In this document: positions 19,220-26,462 of the stretch, in pieces
How positions within the stretch are numbered: the stretch's first letter is position 1
Layout: every line of letters starts with the position of its first letter
DNA from: Anaerosphaera multitolerans
GTDB taxonomy: Bacteria > Bacillota > Clostridia > Tissierellales > Peptoniphilaceae
Assembly (NCBI RefSeq): GCF_004006535.1
Contig: NZ_RLIH01000019.1
Coordinates: forward strand, 1-38,452
Length of the DNA: 38,452 nt
Reading direction: 5' to 3'
Program-made: the position numbers and the translations under genes
Notes under the pieces: model-generated
What the model was told of the DNA's origin: nothing
Database searches by the model: none
What the model saw: only the letters and a program-made list of their open reading frames with translations

Positions 19220-19561
19220 ATGAAAAAAGTGGTGTTTTATGCTTTCCAGGGAGAAGAAATGTGTTTTATGCACCTGCTATTTAATGCCATCGATATGCAT
19301 AAAAAAGGCATTGAAACTAAAATCGTAATTGAGGGAAAGGCAACGGCTCTTATAAAAACCATGGTTGAAAGTGACAACAAACTTTATAAGGAAGTTGTAG
19401 GACTTGGATTAATCGATGCCGTTTGTCAGGCATGTGCTCATCAAATGGGAGTTTTAGAATTTGTAAAAAATGAAACCGACCTTCCAATAAATGCTGACTT
19501 GTTAGGCCATCCGCCAATGGCTCCTTACATTAAAGAAGGTTATGATATAATAACTCTTTAA
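19220..19561 (+). CDS. DsrE-family protein
   Basis: Small cytoplasmic alpha/beta protein of the DsrE/YchN-like fold, 113 residues. Members are involved in sulfur relay or have unknown function. Cysteines are at 15, 69 and 72 (the pair in VCQACAH), which might carry persulfide, but this is inference. An AAAGGGGTG ribosome site precedes the ATG. The divergent rubredoxin-like gene and the dyad between them suggest joint redox-linked control. Two hairpins follow the stop. Confidence 0.85.
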   Translation: MKKVVFYAFQGEEMCFMHLLFNAIDMHKKGIETKIVIEGKATALIKTMVESDNKLYKEVVGLGLIDAVCQACAHQMGVLEFVKNETDLPINADLLGHPPMAPYIKEGYDIITL

Positions 19562-19568
19562 ACATAAA

Positions 19569-19594
19569 ATTAAACCGGTCTATGCCGGTTTAAT
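19569..19594 (+). terminator. Hairpin after the DsrE gene
   Basis: ATTAAACCGG and CCGGTTTAAT form a perfect 10-bp stem with a 6-base loop right after the stop codon. The T run is poor, so it may be a 3' stabilising hairpin with the next hairpin as the real terminator. Confidence 0.6.
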
Positions 19595-19605
19595 CATTGT
19601 GTTTT

Positions 19606-19630
19606 AACCTTTCTACTAAAGGTTATTTTT
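19606..19630 (+). terminator. Second terminator after the DsrE gene
   Basis: AACCTTT (19606-19612) pairs with AAAGGTT (19618-19624) around five bases, followed by ATTTTTAT. Confidence 0.6.
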
Positions 19631-20147
19631 ATATGCTCTTATTGAATAAGATGAAGTAGCACTTACAATTATAACTACTAAAACAAAAAACTTAAAACAA
19701 GGCTAAAAGAGTACTTATATTCCCAGTAAGATATAACTCTAAATTTATTAACTGAAAATATATACATATCCCTTCAGATAAAAATGTTATAGTTCTTCCT
19801 ATTTCAATTAAAGCTCTATATCGCAATTGAATTTGAAGTAAGCCTTAACTTTTTATCTTTTTCCCTTCTATCTTCTCCTTACTCTGCTAGTCATTGTAAC
19901 CAAAGTGTGCTCATCTACAAAATTTCCGTCAATTTCCCACAGATTCCAAATTAAATTTAAGAGTCTTATTTAATAACTTATCATCTTCAACTATTAATAA
20001 ATTTTTCATATTTCTTTCGCCTATTAATTTAATCTATCTCTATTTAACTGCAAAGATTATATAAGTATAATTAAAGATTCAATACTTTAATAACTTTATT
20101 ATTAAGAGCCTTTACTATTCGTATTTTTAATGTTAGAATAATTTATA
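19631..20147. other. Decayed region with no intact gene
   Basis: About 520 bases without an intact frame. The minus strand carries the response regulator remnant described separately (19868-20009). Between 19640 and 19867 the same strand has short frames broken by stops, with stretches such as FYLKGYVYIF that could come from the start of a membrane sensor kinase, but this is a guess. The rest is AT-rich with no recognised RNA or repeat. Confidence 0.5.
19868..20009 (-). pseudogene. Remnant of an OmpR-type response regulator
   Basis: From the ATG at 20009 the frame reads MKNLLIVEDDKLLNKTLKF and NLESVGN, the first strand and acidic pair of a receiver domain, then a stop. Shifted one frame and overlapping by a few bases (19939 down to 19868) it resumes as WEIDGNFVDEHTLVTMTSR VRR, the end of an OmpR/BceR-type winged helix domain. 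A further shift gives RKIEG. About 170 residues between the two parts, with the phosphorylated aspartate, are missing. The gene was therefore lost by an internal deletion plus frameshifts. The partner kinase is not present intact. Confidence 0.75.
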
Positions 20148-20150
20148 GTG

Positions 20151-20156
20151 TATAAT
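20151..20156 (+). promoter_or_regulatory. -10 box for the second NhaC gene
   Basis: A perfect TATAAT 40 bases ahead of the ATG. The -35 region is weak. Confidence 0.45.
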
Positions 20157-20195
20157 ACCATTTATAATTATTATATTTATCTAGGGAGGTTAAAT

Positions 20196-21551
20196 ATGAA
20201 AACTAAGAAAGAATATAAAAACTATGGTGCTAGAGCCTTTATACCTTTACTTGTTTTTCTCGCATTGTACATAGGAAGTGGATTATTTTTCACTATCCAA
20301 GGAAAAGAAGATGCTTTTTCACAATTTCCAAGACATGTGGCATTATTGGCAGGTATTGCAGTAGCCTTACTTATGAACTTGGAAGTCAAAATAGATCAGA
20401 AAATAGATTGTTTTTCTGAAAATGCAGGAAACCCTGGAGTTATGCTAATAGGTTTGATTTATCTTTTAGCAGGAGGATTCCAAGGTGCTGCAAAAGCCAT
20501 GGGAGGAATGGATTCAATAGTTAATATGGGACTTCACTTTATTCCACCATCATTACTCATCCCCGGAATATTTGTTTTGTCCAGTTTTATTGCAACTGCC
20601 ATTGGAACTTCCATGGGAACAATAGCTGCAGTGGCACCAATTGCCATTGGTGTAGCTACTAAGGGAAACTTAAATTTAGCCATTGCATGTTCAGCAGTTA
20701 TAGGAGGAGCTTATTTCGGCGACAATCTTTCAATTATTTCTGACACCACTATTTCAGCTACTCAAGGTGTTGGCGCTGAAATGAAGGATAAGTTCAGAAT
20801 GAACCTGCTAATAGCTCTTCCTGCTGCAGTTGTTGCTGTTGTTCTCTATGCAATAGTAGGGGGAACGGGAGTTATAGAAGGAGATTTGGAATATCGGTTC
20901 ATACTTATAATTCCGTACTTTGCAGTATTAATAACTGCACTTATGGGCTTTAACGTAGCCGGTGTTTTATTTATCGGAATACTTATGTGTGGAGTAATAG
21001 GACTTGTCACAGGTTCCATTGGATTCTTTGAATATGTTCAATCCATTGGCGACGGTATGTCAGATATGTTCAGCATTACAATTATAGCAATCCTAATATC
21101 GGGTTTAATTGGCATTATAAAGGAATATGGCGGAATCGAATGGTTGATAAATGCCATTACTTCCAGAATAAAGGATAGAAAGGGCGCTGAATACGGAATC
21201 GCATTTTTATCAGGACTGCTTTCCATATCCTTAGTAAACAACACTTTGGCAATTATAATTTCTGCACCTATTGCCAAGGAAATAGGCGCACAGTACCATA
21301 TAGCACCTAAACGCCTTGCAAGTTTACTGGACATTTTTGCCTGTGCCTTTTTGGCCCTTTGTCCTCATGACGGAGGTATGTTAATAGTAACAGGATTATC
21401 AGGAGTTTCTCCAATAGAGGTTATAAAGTATTCCTTCTATATGTTCGCTTTAATAGCAGCAACTGTAATTACTATTCAATTCGGTTTACTTAGAACCCCT
21501 GAAGAAAAAGAATATGAAACTAAAGTTAGACTTGAATCTAATAATAACTAA
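20196..21551 (+). CDS. NhaC-family Na+/H+ antiporter (second copy)
   Basis: Membrane antiporter, 451 residues with about 11-12 membrane segments. The conserved NhaC core runs from FIATAIGTSMGTIAAVAPIA through AVIGGAYFGDNLSIISDTT. The second half contains SLVNNTLAIIISAPIAKEI, also typical of the family. ATG at 20196 is chosen, with AGGGAGG nearby; an ATG 16 codons upstream has no ribosome site. It is quite different from the NhaC-family protein at 12941 and stands alone, so a general Na+ homeostasis role is more likely here. Confidence 0.9.
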   Translation: MKTKKEYKNYGARAFIPLLVFLALYIGSGLFFTIQGKEDAFSQFPRHVALLAGIAVALLMNLEVKIDQKIDCFSENAGNPGVMLIGLIYLLAGGFQGAAKAMGGMDSIVNMGLHFIPPSLLIPGIFVLSSFIATAIGTSMGTIAAVAPIAIGVATKGNLNLAIACSAVIGGAYFGDNLSIISDTTISATQGVGAEMKDKFRMNLLIALPAAVVAVVLYAIVGGTGVIEGDLEYRFILIIPYFAVLITALMGFNVAGVLFIGILMCGVIGLVTGSIGFFEYVQSIGDGMSDMFSITIIAILISGLIGIIKEYGGIEWLINAITSRIKDRKGAEYGIAFLSGLLSISLVNNTLAIIISAPIAKEIGAQYHIAPKRLASLLDIFACAFLALCPHDGGMLIVTGLSGVSPIEVIKYSFYMFALIAATVITIQFGLLRTPEEKEYETKVRLESNNN

Positions 21552-21554
21552 TAA

Positions 21555-21597
21555 AAAACCATAATTGCTTTAAAAGTAATTATGGTTTTATTTTTTA
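21555..21597. terminator. Bidirectional terminator, NhaC / YitT
   Basis: AAAACCATAATT (21555-21566) pairs with AATTATGGTTTT (21578-21589), and further pairing of CTTT with AAAG inside extends the stem. T and A runs flank it on both sides of these convergent genes. Confidence 0.85.
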
Positions 21598-22284
21598 AAC
21601 TATATTTGAGTGCCGAACTTCTTTTAGTGATTTCTTTTTATCCTTTAACTTTTCAGATTCTTCACTTCTAAATACATTTACTACTAACTCTATTACATTT
21701 GAAGATACAGTAACTGTAATTAGAGAAAATATTATTTTTGAAAAAGGAATATAACTAAGACTTAAAAGCAGCACTGAAAAATCTGTAAACATATAGGCCC
21801 AGGAAACCTTTCCTCCAAATCTTTGAAAAATTACCAGGGCAAGAGCATCATCACCGCCGCTACTTCCTCCGGATCTTACTATTAATCCTGCCCCCACTCC
21901 CACAAAGATTCCTCCTAAAATCGCAGCCAAAAGAGGAGAGTTTGACAAGTCCGCAAAAACAGGCGGAAATAATTCCCAAAACTTAATAAATCCGGAAAAA
22001 CTTAAAGTTGAAACTGCCGAAACTATTAAAAAATTTTTACCCAAGTATTTTAACGCCAACAGATAACACACCGCATCTAAAACCGGCGCAGTATAGGACA
22101 TGGATATTCCAAACCAGTGATTTATTAGTAAATTTAATCCCAGAACTCCTCCTTCAGTAACATCTGATTGCTGATGTACGTTGTAAAGTCCAAAGGAAAG
22201 AATGGCCGAACCCATCAGTATCATAAAAATTCTATAGGGCGGAAATAGCTTTTTTATCTTTTCCACCATTTTTCTGTATTGCAT
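21595..22284 (-). CDS. YitT-family membrane protein
   Basis: Integral membrane protein of the YitT (DUF161) family, 229 residues with about five or six membrane segments. The family glycine motif appears as VTEGGVLGLNLLIN and again as VRSGGSSGGDDALAL, reflecting the internal repeat. The soluble C-terminal DUF2179 domain common in the family is absent, with only a short charged tail. Function is not established. AAGGAGG lies before the ATG. Its promoter has the overlong spacer and dyad typical of MerR control, and the MerR-family gene is divergent from it, so it is probably induced by a small ligand. Confidence 0.85.
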   Translation of the reverse strand: MQYRKMVEKIKKLFPPYRIFMILMGSAILSFGLYNVHQQSDVTEGGVLGLNLLINHWFGISMSYTAPVLDAVCYLLALKYLGKNFLIVSAVSTLSFSGFIKFWELFPPVFADLSNSPLLAAILGGIFVGVGAGLIVRSGGSSGGDDALALVIFQRFGGKVSWAYMFTDFSVLLLSLSYIPFSKIIFSLITVTVSSNVIELVVNVFRSEESEKLKDKKKSLKEVRHSNIV

Positions 22285-22294
22285 AATTGCCTCC

Positions 22295-22323
22295 TTGTTT
22301 TATATAATAAACCTTAGTATGAT
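22295..22323 (+). promoter_or_regulatory. Predicted merR promoter, overlapped by the operator
   Basis: TTGTTT (22295-22300), 17 bases, TATGAT (22318-22323). The -10 box lies within the 21-bp dyad, so the regulator bound there should limit its own synthesis. Confidence 0.55.
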
Positions 22324-22334
22324 ACTAAGGTCAA
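22304..22334 (-). promoter_or_regulatory. MerR-type promoter of the YitT gene
   Basis: On the minus strand TTGACC (22329-22334), a 19-base spacer and TATTAT (22304-22309). A spacer of 19-20 bases with the dyad inside it is the defining arrangement of promoters activated by MerR-family proteins through DNA untwisting. Confidence 0.8.
22311..22331. promoter_or_regulatory. MerR operator (21-bp perfect dyad)
   Basis: ACCTTAGTAT, one central G, and its exact reverse complement. It fills the spacer of the YitT promoter and lies 12 bases from the MerR gene start. Confidence 0.85.
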
Positions 22335-22343
22335 GGAGGAAGT

Positions 22344-23144
22344 ATGAAAAAACAATTTAAAATTAATGAAGTTTCCAGATTATTTAACATAGGCCCGGAT
22401 TCACTTCGTTATTATGAAAAAATAGGTCTTTTAAATCCAAAAAGAGATCAAAATAACTACAGAATTTATAGTTTAAATGAAATTTATCAATTAAATATAA
22501 TCGCCGAATTTAGAAAGTTAAACATTCCCCTTGCTCAAATTAAAAATTATATTGAAGACCTTTCTTTTTCCAATACCCTTTCCGTACTCAGTGAAGAAAG
22601 CAATATTTTAAAAGAGGAAATTAAAAAACTTCAAATTCAAAAATCATTAATTGACAATCAAATTGAAAATCTAAGGGAATATTTTTCAATGGATACCGAA
22701 AAATTCACAATTAAATCATTTTCTAAAAGACACATTGTAGAATTAAAAACCTCAATAATTCTTGATGAGGAGTTTGATTTTTCCATTATACTGCTACAGA
22801 GAAAAAGCGACTTTAAAGTCAGTTCCTTTAAGGATAATTTAATAGGCGCAAGTTTTTCCATAAAGGATTTTAATAGAGAAATTCCCGTTAAGTATGACAG
22901 TGTTTTTATATTTCATAATGAACCCAACATAGCTACAAATTACCTAGATAAAGGCAACTATCTTTCCTACATCTACAAAGGTAATTATGATAAGCTGCCT
23001 AGCCATATAGAAAATTTAAAAAAATATGCCAGAGATAACAATCTTAAAATAGAAAATACAGTCTATGAAACCTACTTAGTAGATAATCGCTATACAGCAA
23101 TCCCCGAAGAATTTTTAACTGAGCTGCAAGTTAGAATATTATAA
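22344..23144 (+). CDS. MerR-family regulator with GyrI-like ligand domain
   Basis: One-component regulator of the BmrR/BltR type, 266 residues. Residues 1-72 form the MerR winged helix domain (EVSRLFNIGPDSLRYYEKIGL is the hallmark), residues about 75-115 the dimerising coiled coil, and residues about 125-266 a GyrI-like effector-binding domain, which in BmrR binds lipophilic cations. AAGGAGG precedes the ATG. It is divergent from the YitT-family gene and the shared intergenic dyad fits its binding site, so the YitT protein is its likely target. Ligand unknown. Confidence 0.9.
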   Translation: MKKQFKINEVSRLFNIGPDSLRYYEKIGLLNPKRDQNNYRIYSLNEIYQLNIIAEFRKLNIPLAQIKNYIEDLSFSNTLSVLSEESNILKEEIKKLQIQKSLIDNQIENLREYFSMDTEKFTIKSFSKRHIVELKTSIILDEEFDFSIILLQRKSDFKVSSFKDNLIGASFSIKDFNREIPVKYDSVFIFHNEPNIATNYLDKGNYLSYIYKGNYDKLPSHIENLKKYARDNNLKIENTVYETYLVDNRYTAIPEEFLTELQVRIL

Positions 23145-23221
23145 TAAAATTTTTAATCCACTTTTCGTCTTTTAACTTATTTATTTTTGTTAGCTACCTG
23201 TTCATATAATACTTAAATACA

Positions 23222-23264
23222 AAAATGACAAACCCTAAATTAATTTAAAGTTTGTCATTTTTTA
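23222..23264. terminator. Bidirectional terminator, merR / LCP
   Basis: AAAATGACAAAC (23222-23233) pairs with GTTTGTCATTTT (23250-23261) and is followed by more T residues. It separates two convergent genes. Confidence 0.85.
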
Positions 23265-23296
23265 AACTACAAATATTTTTAAAAAATTTATATTTT

Positions 23297-24367
23297 TTAT
23301 ACCGCTTCTTTTATATTTTCATTAGTTATATTATTTACATCATCTTCACTGTGAGATTCTTCTAAGTCTTCTTCAGTTTCCAATTCCGCTTTGCCTTCTA
23401 AAAAATCGGTAATTAACTTTCTTGCGCTGTCCTTACTAACTACATAGATGCTGACATCATCTTTTCCAATGGTGGCCCTGCCGTCTCTACCTTCAACTGT
23501 AGCCGTAGAAATATTTTCCCTTTCAAGCTTTAATCCGTAATGAGCCAAGTAGGAAATTTCTCCATAGTTTAAATCCGTCTCAACGTATCTGTCAATTAAA
23601 TCCAATATACTTGGAAGTCTAAATATGGTGGCAGGTGTTTTTAATTTGTCAAACATCTTCATTAAAAAATCCTGTTGAGCGGAAATCCTTCCTATATCCT
23701 GATTGGCATATGCCTTTCTCGTTCGTAAATAAGAAACTGCTCCCTCTCCATCTAAGTGGTTAATTCCCCTTTTTAAGTTAATTACAAGAGGAGGTACTAC
23801 CCAATCGTCTCTATAGGTATAGTCGGGATGATCCCATTCAATATCTATTCCACCCACTGTATCTACTATTCCCACCACTGCTTTATAATCTACAATTGCA
23901 TAATGGTTTATTTCTATATCTAGGAAGTCCTCTATAGTCTTAACTGTTAATTCCAAGCCGCCATTGGGATATACATATTCATTAAATGCTGCATTTACTT
24001 TATTTTCGCCATAGCCGTGTATTTTAATATATGTATCTCTGGGAATTGATAAAATTTGCACTCTGTCTGTTTTAGGATCTATGGTAAACAACATAATGGT
24101 GTCCGTTCTCATTCCATTTTGCTCTTCCGTCATATCCACTGTCGCAGACTTATCCACGCCTAATACCAGAACATTAAGCGGTTCATCTCCACTAAAGACA
24201 TTAATGTCTTTATTTTTGTCATTTTCAAAAGCCGTTTTCTCAGTTTCATTTTCCAAGAGATTTATTCCCTTGTTACCGAATTTAGGCTTAAGAGAATAGG
24301 CCATAACCACTGCTCCCGATAAAAGCAGTATACTTAAAAAGATAAATATTCTATATACATGCTTCAA
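23297..24367 (-). CDS. LytR-CpsA-Psr (LCP) family protein
   Basis: Membrane-anchored enzyme of the LCP family, which attaches glycopolymers such as teichoic acid or capsule to peptidoglycan. It has 356 residues: one N-terminal membrane segment (about 6-25), then an extracellular LCP domain with GVDKS (70-74), RTDT (87-90), SIPRDT (107-112), YLRTRK (213-218) and DIGRISAQQ (224-232), the arginines and aspartates that bind the polyprenyl pyrophosphate. The tail is acidic (Glu-rich). The start is TTG behind GGGGTG. It follows the BofA-family gene by 12 bases, probably in one operon. Confidence 0.92.
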   Translation of the reverse strand: MKHVYRIFIFLSILLLSGAVVMAYSLKPKFGNKGINLLENETEKTAFENDKNKDINVFSGDEPLNVLVLGVDKSATVDMTEEQNGMRTDTIMLFTIDPKTDRVQILSIPRDTYIKIHGYGENKVNAAFNEYVYPNGGLELTVKTIEDFLDIEINHYAIVDYKAVVGIVDTVGGIDIEWDHPDYTYRDDWVVPPLVINLKRGINHLDGEGAVSYLRTRKAYANQDIGRISAQQDFLMKMFDKLKTPATIFRLPSILDLIDRYVETDLNYGEISYLAHYGLKLERENISTATVEGRDGRATIGKDDVSIYVVSKDSARKLITDFLEGKAELETEEDLEESHSEDDVNNITNENIKEAV

Positions 24368-24379
24368 TATTGCACCCCA

Positions 24380-24628
24380 CTAAATAAAAAGTTTTAATAA
24401 AATCAATACTACAACACCTGGAACTCCAAAGAAACCAACTAAAAAACTGGTTAAGGGATTTATGACTATTGCAAGTCCAAATTTCGTTGCTATTAAATTA
24501 AATAAATAGAGCACAATAGCGCCGCCTATAATGTTTAAAATCACTTTAAATAAAATTGAAAGAGATTTAAAAAAAATAATAACTAATAGGCAAATTAATA
24601 TTGCTCCTATTATAAAAGAAAGTTCCAT
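24380..24628 (-). CDS. BofA-family (pro-sigmaK inhibitor-like) protein
   Basis: Small membrane protein, 82 residues with three hydrophobic stretches. The C-terminal signature ATKFGLAIVINPLTSFLVG and FGVPGVVVLILLKL is that of BofA, which in Bacillus restrains the sigmaK processing protease. No other sporulation gene is in the window, so the name indicates family only. ATG at 24628 has AGGAGTG just upstream; a GTG six codons earlier (24646) would overlap the ribosome site. It is upstream of the LCP gene. Confidence 0.85.
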   Translation of the reverse strand: MELSFIIGAILICLLVIIFFKSLSILFKVILNIIGGAIVLYLFNLIATKFGLAIVINPLTSFLVGFFGVPGVVVLILLKLFI

Positions 24629-24715
24629 TTTCTCACTCCTAAACACTTATTATATCACTAAATTAAGGTAATATAAATAAAAGTTAAAATATAGTATAAT
24701 GTAATTGGTGATAAT

Positions 24716-25153
24716 ATGAAGGTATTTTTAGACGCCGACGCTTCGCCTATTACACATATAGTAATAGATGAATGTAGGAGGCTGAATTTAAAATTAGTAA
24801 TAGTTAAAAATTTTTCTCAGCAGATACAATCCGACTATCCCTCTATAGTAGATGTGGATATATCTCCAGAAGCAGCTGATTTATACATTGTAAATAATTT
24901 GGAGCCCTTTGACCTTGTAATAACTCAGGATATAGGTCTTAGTGCCCTTTGTCTTTCAAAAAGAGCTTATGTTATGAATTTCTTCGGAAAATCCATAAAT
25001 GATTTAAATATTGAATACCACTTAGCTACTAGACATGTAAATAAGGTTTTAAGAAACCAGAAAATATATTCAAAAAACAAAAAACGAAAGTCCTCGGACA
25101 ACGGTGACTTTTCCTTTGAACTTAGAACTTTTTTAGAGAGCCATCTCCAGTAA
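24716..25153 (+). CDS. YaiI/YqxD family protein (UPF0178)
   Basis: Small cytoplasmic protein of the UPF0178 family, 145 residues, with a PIN-like nuclease fold suggested by the aspartates: DADASPI at the start (Asp6, Asp8) and the segment DLVITQDIGLSALCL with its own aspartates. Family members have the HLATRHVNK-type block that is also seen here. The biological role is unproven. The ribosome site is weak (GGTGATA). It stands alone, divergent from the BofA-family gene. Confidence 0.88.
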   Translation: MKVFLDADASPITHIVIDECRRLNLKLVIVKNFSQQIQSDYPSIVDVDISPEAADLYIVNNLEPFDLVITQDIGLSALCLSKRAYVMNFFGKSINDLNIEYHLATRHVNKVLRNQKIYSKNKKRKSSDNGDFSFELRTFLESHLQ

Positions 25154-25187
25154 AAAGACGTCAATTTTATAGTGGTTAATTGACGTC
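25152..25187 (-). terminator. Terminator of the cytidylate kinase-like gene
   Basis: GACGTCAATT (25157-25166) pairs with AATTGACGTC (25178-25187). On the minus strand the stem runs into TTTTT. On the plus strand the T run is further away, so it may also act weakly on the YqxD gene. Confidence 0.8.
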
Positions 25188-25192
25188 CTATA

Positions 25193-25834
25193 CTAGTTTT
25201 TACTGTGAACCGCTTTAATTATAATATCTGCAATAATTTCATTTCCCAAAGTGGCTGAATTTATACATAAATCATATTCTCCCGAATAACCCCAGTTCCC
25301 ATCTGTAAACTTATTATAGTGGTTTTTTCTTCTCCTATCTAACTTATTTATAGAGGATATAGCTTTTTCCCTGCTAATCTTGTGAATTTCCATAATCCTT
25401 TTAATCCTATACTCCTCATCGGCATTTATAAATACGTCAAAGGTATCTTCATAATCTCTTAAAACGTAATTTGAACATTTTCCAAGCAAAATGCAACTTC
25501 CCTCTTTGGCATAGTCCCTAATAGTTTTGGAATTAGCCAGAAAAGAAGCGTCTATATTGCTAATGTCCTCTTGAGAATAGGAATAGTTCTCCCTATATAA
25601 ATCGTAGATTGTTCCCTGTAGAAAGGAATCGTCTTTTTTTATATTTTCCGGATTTACTTTACCCTCCATGGTTTTTAATTCTATTATATCTTCATCATAT
25701 ACGGGAATATTTAACTTTTTTCCTATTAAGTTAGCTATTTCAAATCCTCCGCTTCCATGTTCTCTATCCATGGTTATGATTATTTTATTTTTTTTATTTA
25801 AAAACAGTTTATTTAATAAGCCCAATGATTTCAC
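25193..25834 (-). CDS. Cytidylate kinase-like family protein
   Basis: P-loop kinase-like protein of 213 residues. The nucleotide-binding loop is REHGSGGFEIA (from residue 24), with the pattern of the family of cytidylate kinase-like proteins common in Clostridia; it lacks the exact CMP-kinase loop GPAGSGKS. A lid-like basic block RIKRIMEIHKISREKA and the DRRRKNHYNKFTDGNWG segment are characteristic of this family. True CMP kinase activity is not certain. No close operon partner. Confidence 0.85.
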   Translation of the reverse strand: MKSLGLLNKLFLNKKNKIIITMDREHGSGGFEIANLIGKKLNIPVYDEDIIELKTMEGKVNPENIKKDDSFLQGTIYDLYRENYSYSQEDISNIDASFLANSKTIRDYAKEGSCILLGKCSNYVLRDYEDTFDVFINADEEYRIKRIMEIHKISREKAISSINKLDRRRKNHYNKFTDGNWGYSGEYDLCINSATLGNEIIADIIIKAVHSKN

Positions 25835-25953
25835 CCTTTCATCCCTTACTATTATGCCATAAATTTTATTAAAGTATGTATTATTTAGTTGAAAATTTCT
25901 AAGATTACTATAAGATTTAATTAAATTTTTCAGATTAAAATATTACCTATCCG

Positions 25954-25983
25954 TTGTACTATACTCTTTTATAGTGATATAAT
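25954..25983 (+). promoter_or_regulatory. Promoter of the second RidA gene
   Basis: TTGTAC (25954-25959), an 18-base spacer and an extended -10 TGATATAAT (TATAAT at 25978-25983). ACTATA and TATAGT form a dyad around six bases within the spacer (25958-25975), a possible operator. Confidence 0.7.
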
Positions 25984-26012
25984 AAATTAAAAGATATAAA
26001 GGAGAGATAATA

Positions 26013-26405
26013 ATGAGCGTTGAATTTGTTTACACACATAAGGCTCCGGAAGCAATTGGACCTTATTCTCAAGGTACAGAAGGATTAAAAGGAGCTAAAG
26101 TAGTCTTTACTTCAGGTCAACTTCCTATGAAGGATGGCGAACTTCAAACAGATGCCAAAAAAGCTACTGAAGCTAGCTTAAGTAATGTACTTGCTATAGT
26201 TGAAGCAGCCGGCGGAAAACTACAGGACATTGCAAAAGTAAATGTATTTGTAACTAATATCGAGGAATTCGATGAAATAAACAAAGCATATGCGGACTTC
26301 TTCGGAGATCATAAACCTGCAAGATCTTTAGTTGAAGTTTCTAAATTACCTAAGGGTGCAGTTTTGGAAATTGAAGCTGTAGCTCTAGTAAATGATAATC
26401 TATAA
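26013..26405 (+). CDS. ridA: RidA family enamine/imine deaminase
   Basis: Canonical RidA, 130 residues. It protects PLP enzymes by hydrolysing 2-aminoacrylate and related enamines. Landmarks are APEAIGPYSQ at the start, the catalytic Arg104 in HKPARSLVEV and Glu120 in LEIEAVA, matching Arg105 and Glu120 of the Escherichia coli protein. GGAGAG precedes the ATG, with a strong promoter. It stands alone, so it is likely the housekeeping copy, whereas the copy at 15354 is tied to a dehydratase. Confidence 0.95.
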   Translation: MSVEFVYTHKAPEAIGPYSQGTEGLKGAKVVFTSGQLPMKDGELQTDAKKATEASLSNVLAIVEAAGGKLQDIAKVNVFVTNIEEFDEINKAYADFFGDHKPARSLVEVSKLPKGAVLEIEAVALVNDNL

Positions 26406-26411
26406 TACATC

Positions 26412-26440
26412 AAAAATGGTACCCCATGGGTACCATTTTT
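26412..26440. terminator. Bidirectional terminator, ridA / hppA
   Basis: AAAAATGGTACCC (26412-26424) and GGGTACCATTTTT (26428-26440) form a perfect 13-bp stem with a 3-base loop between convergent genes. Confidence 0.9.
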
Positions 26441-26462
26441 ACTTACATAAATAGATATTTAA

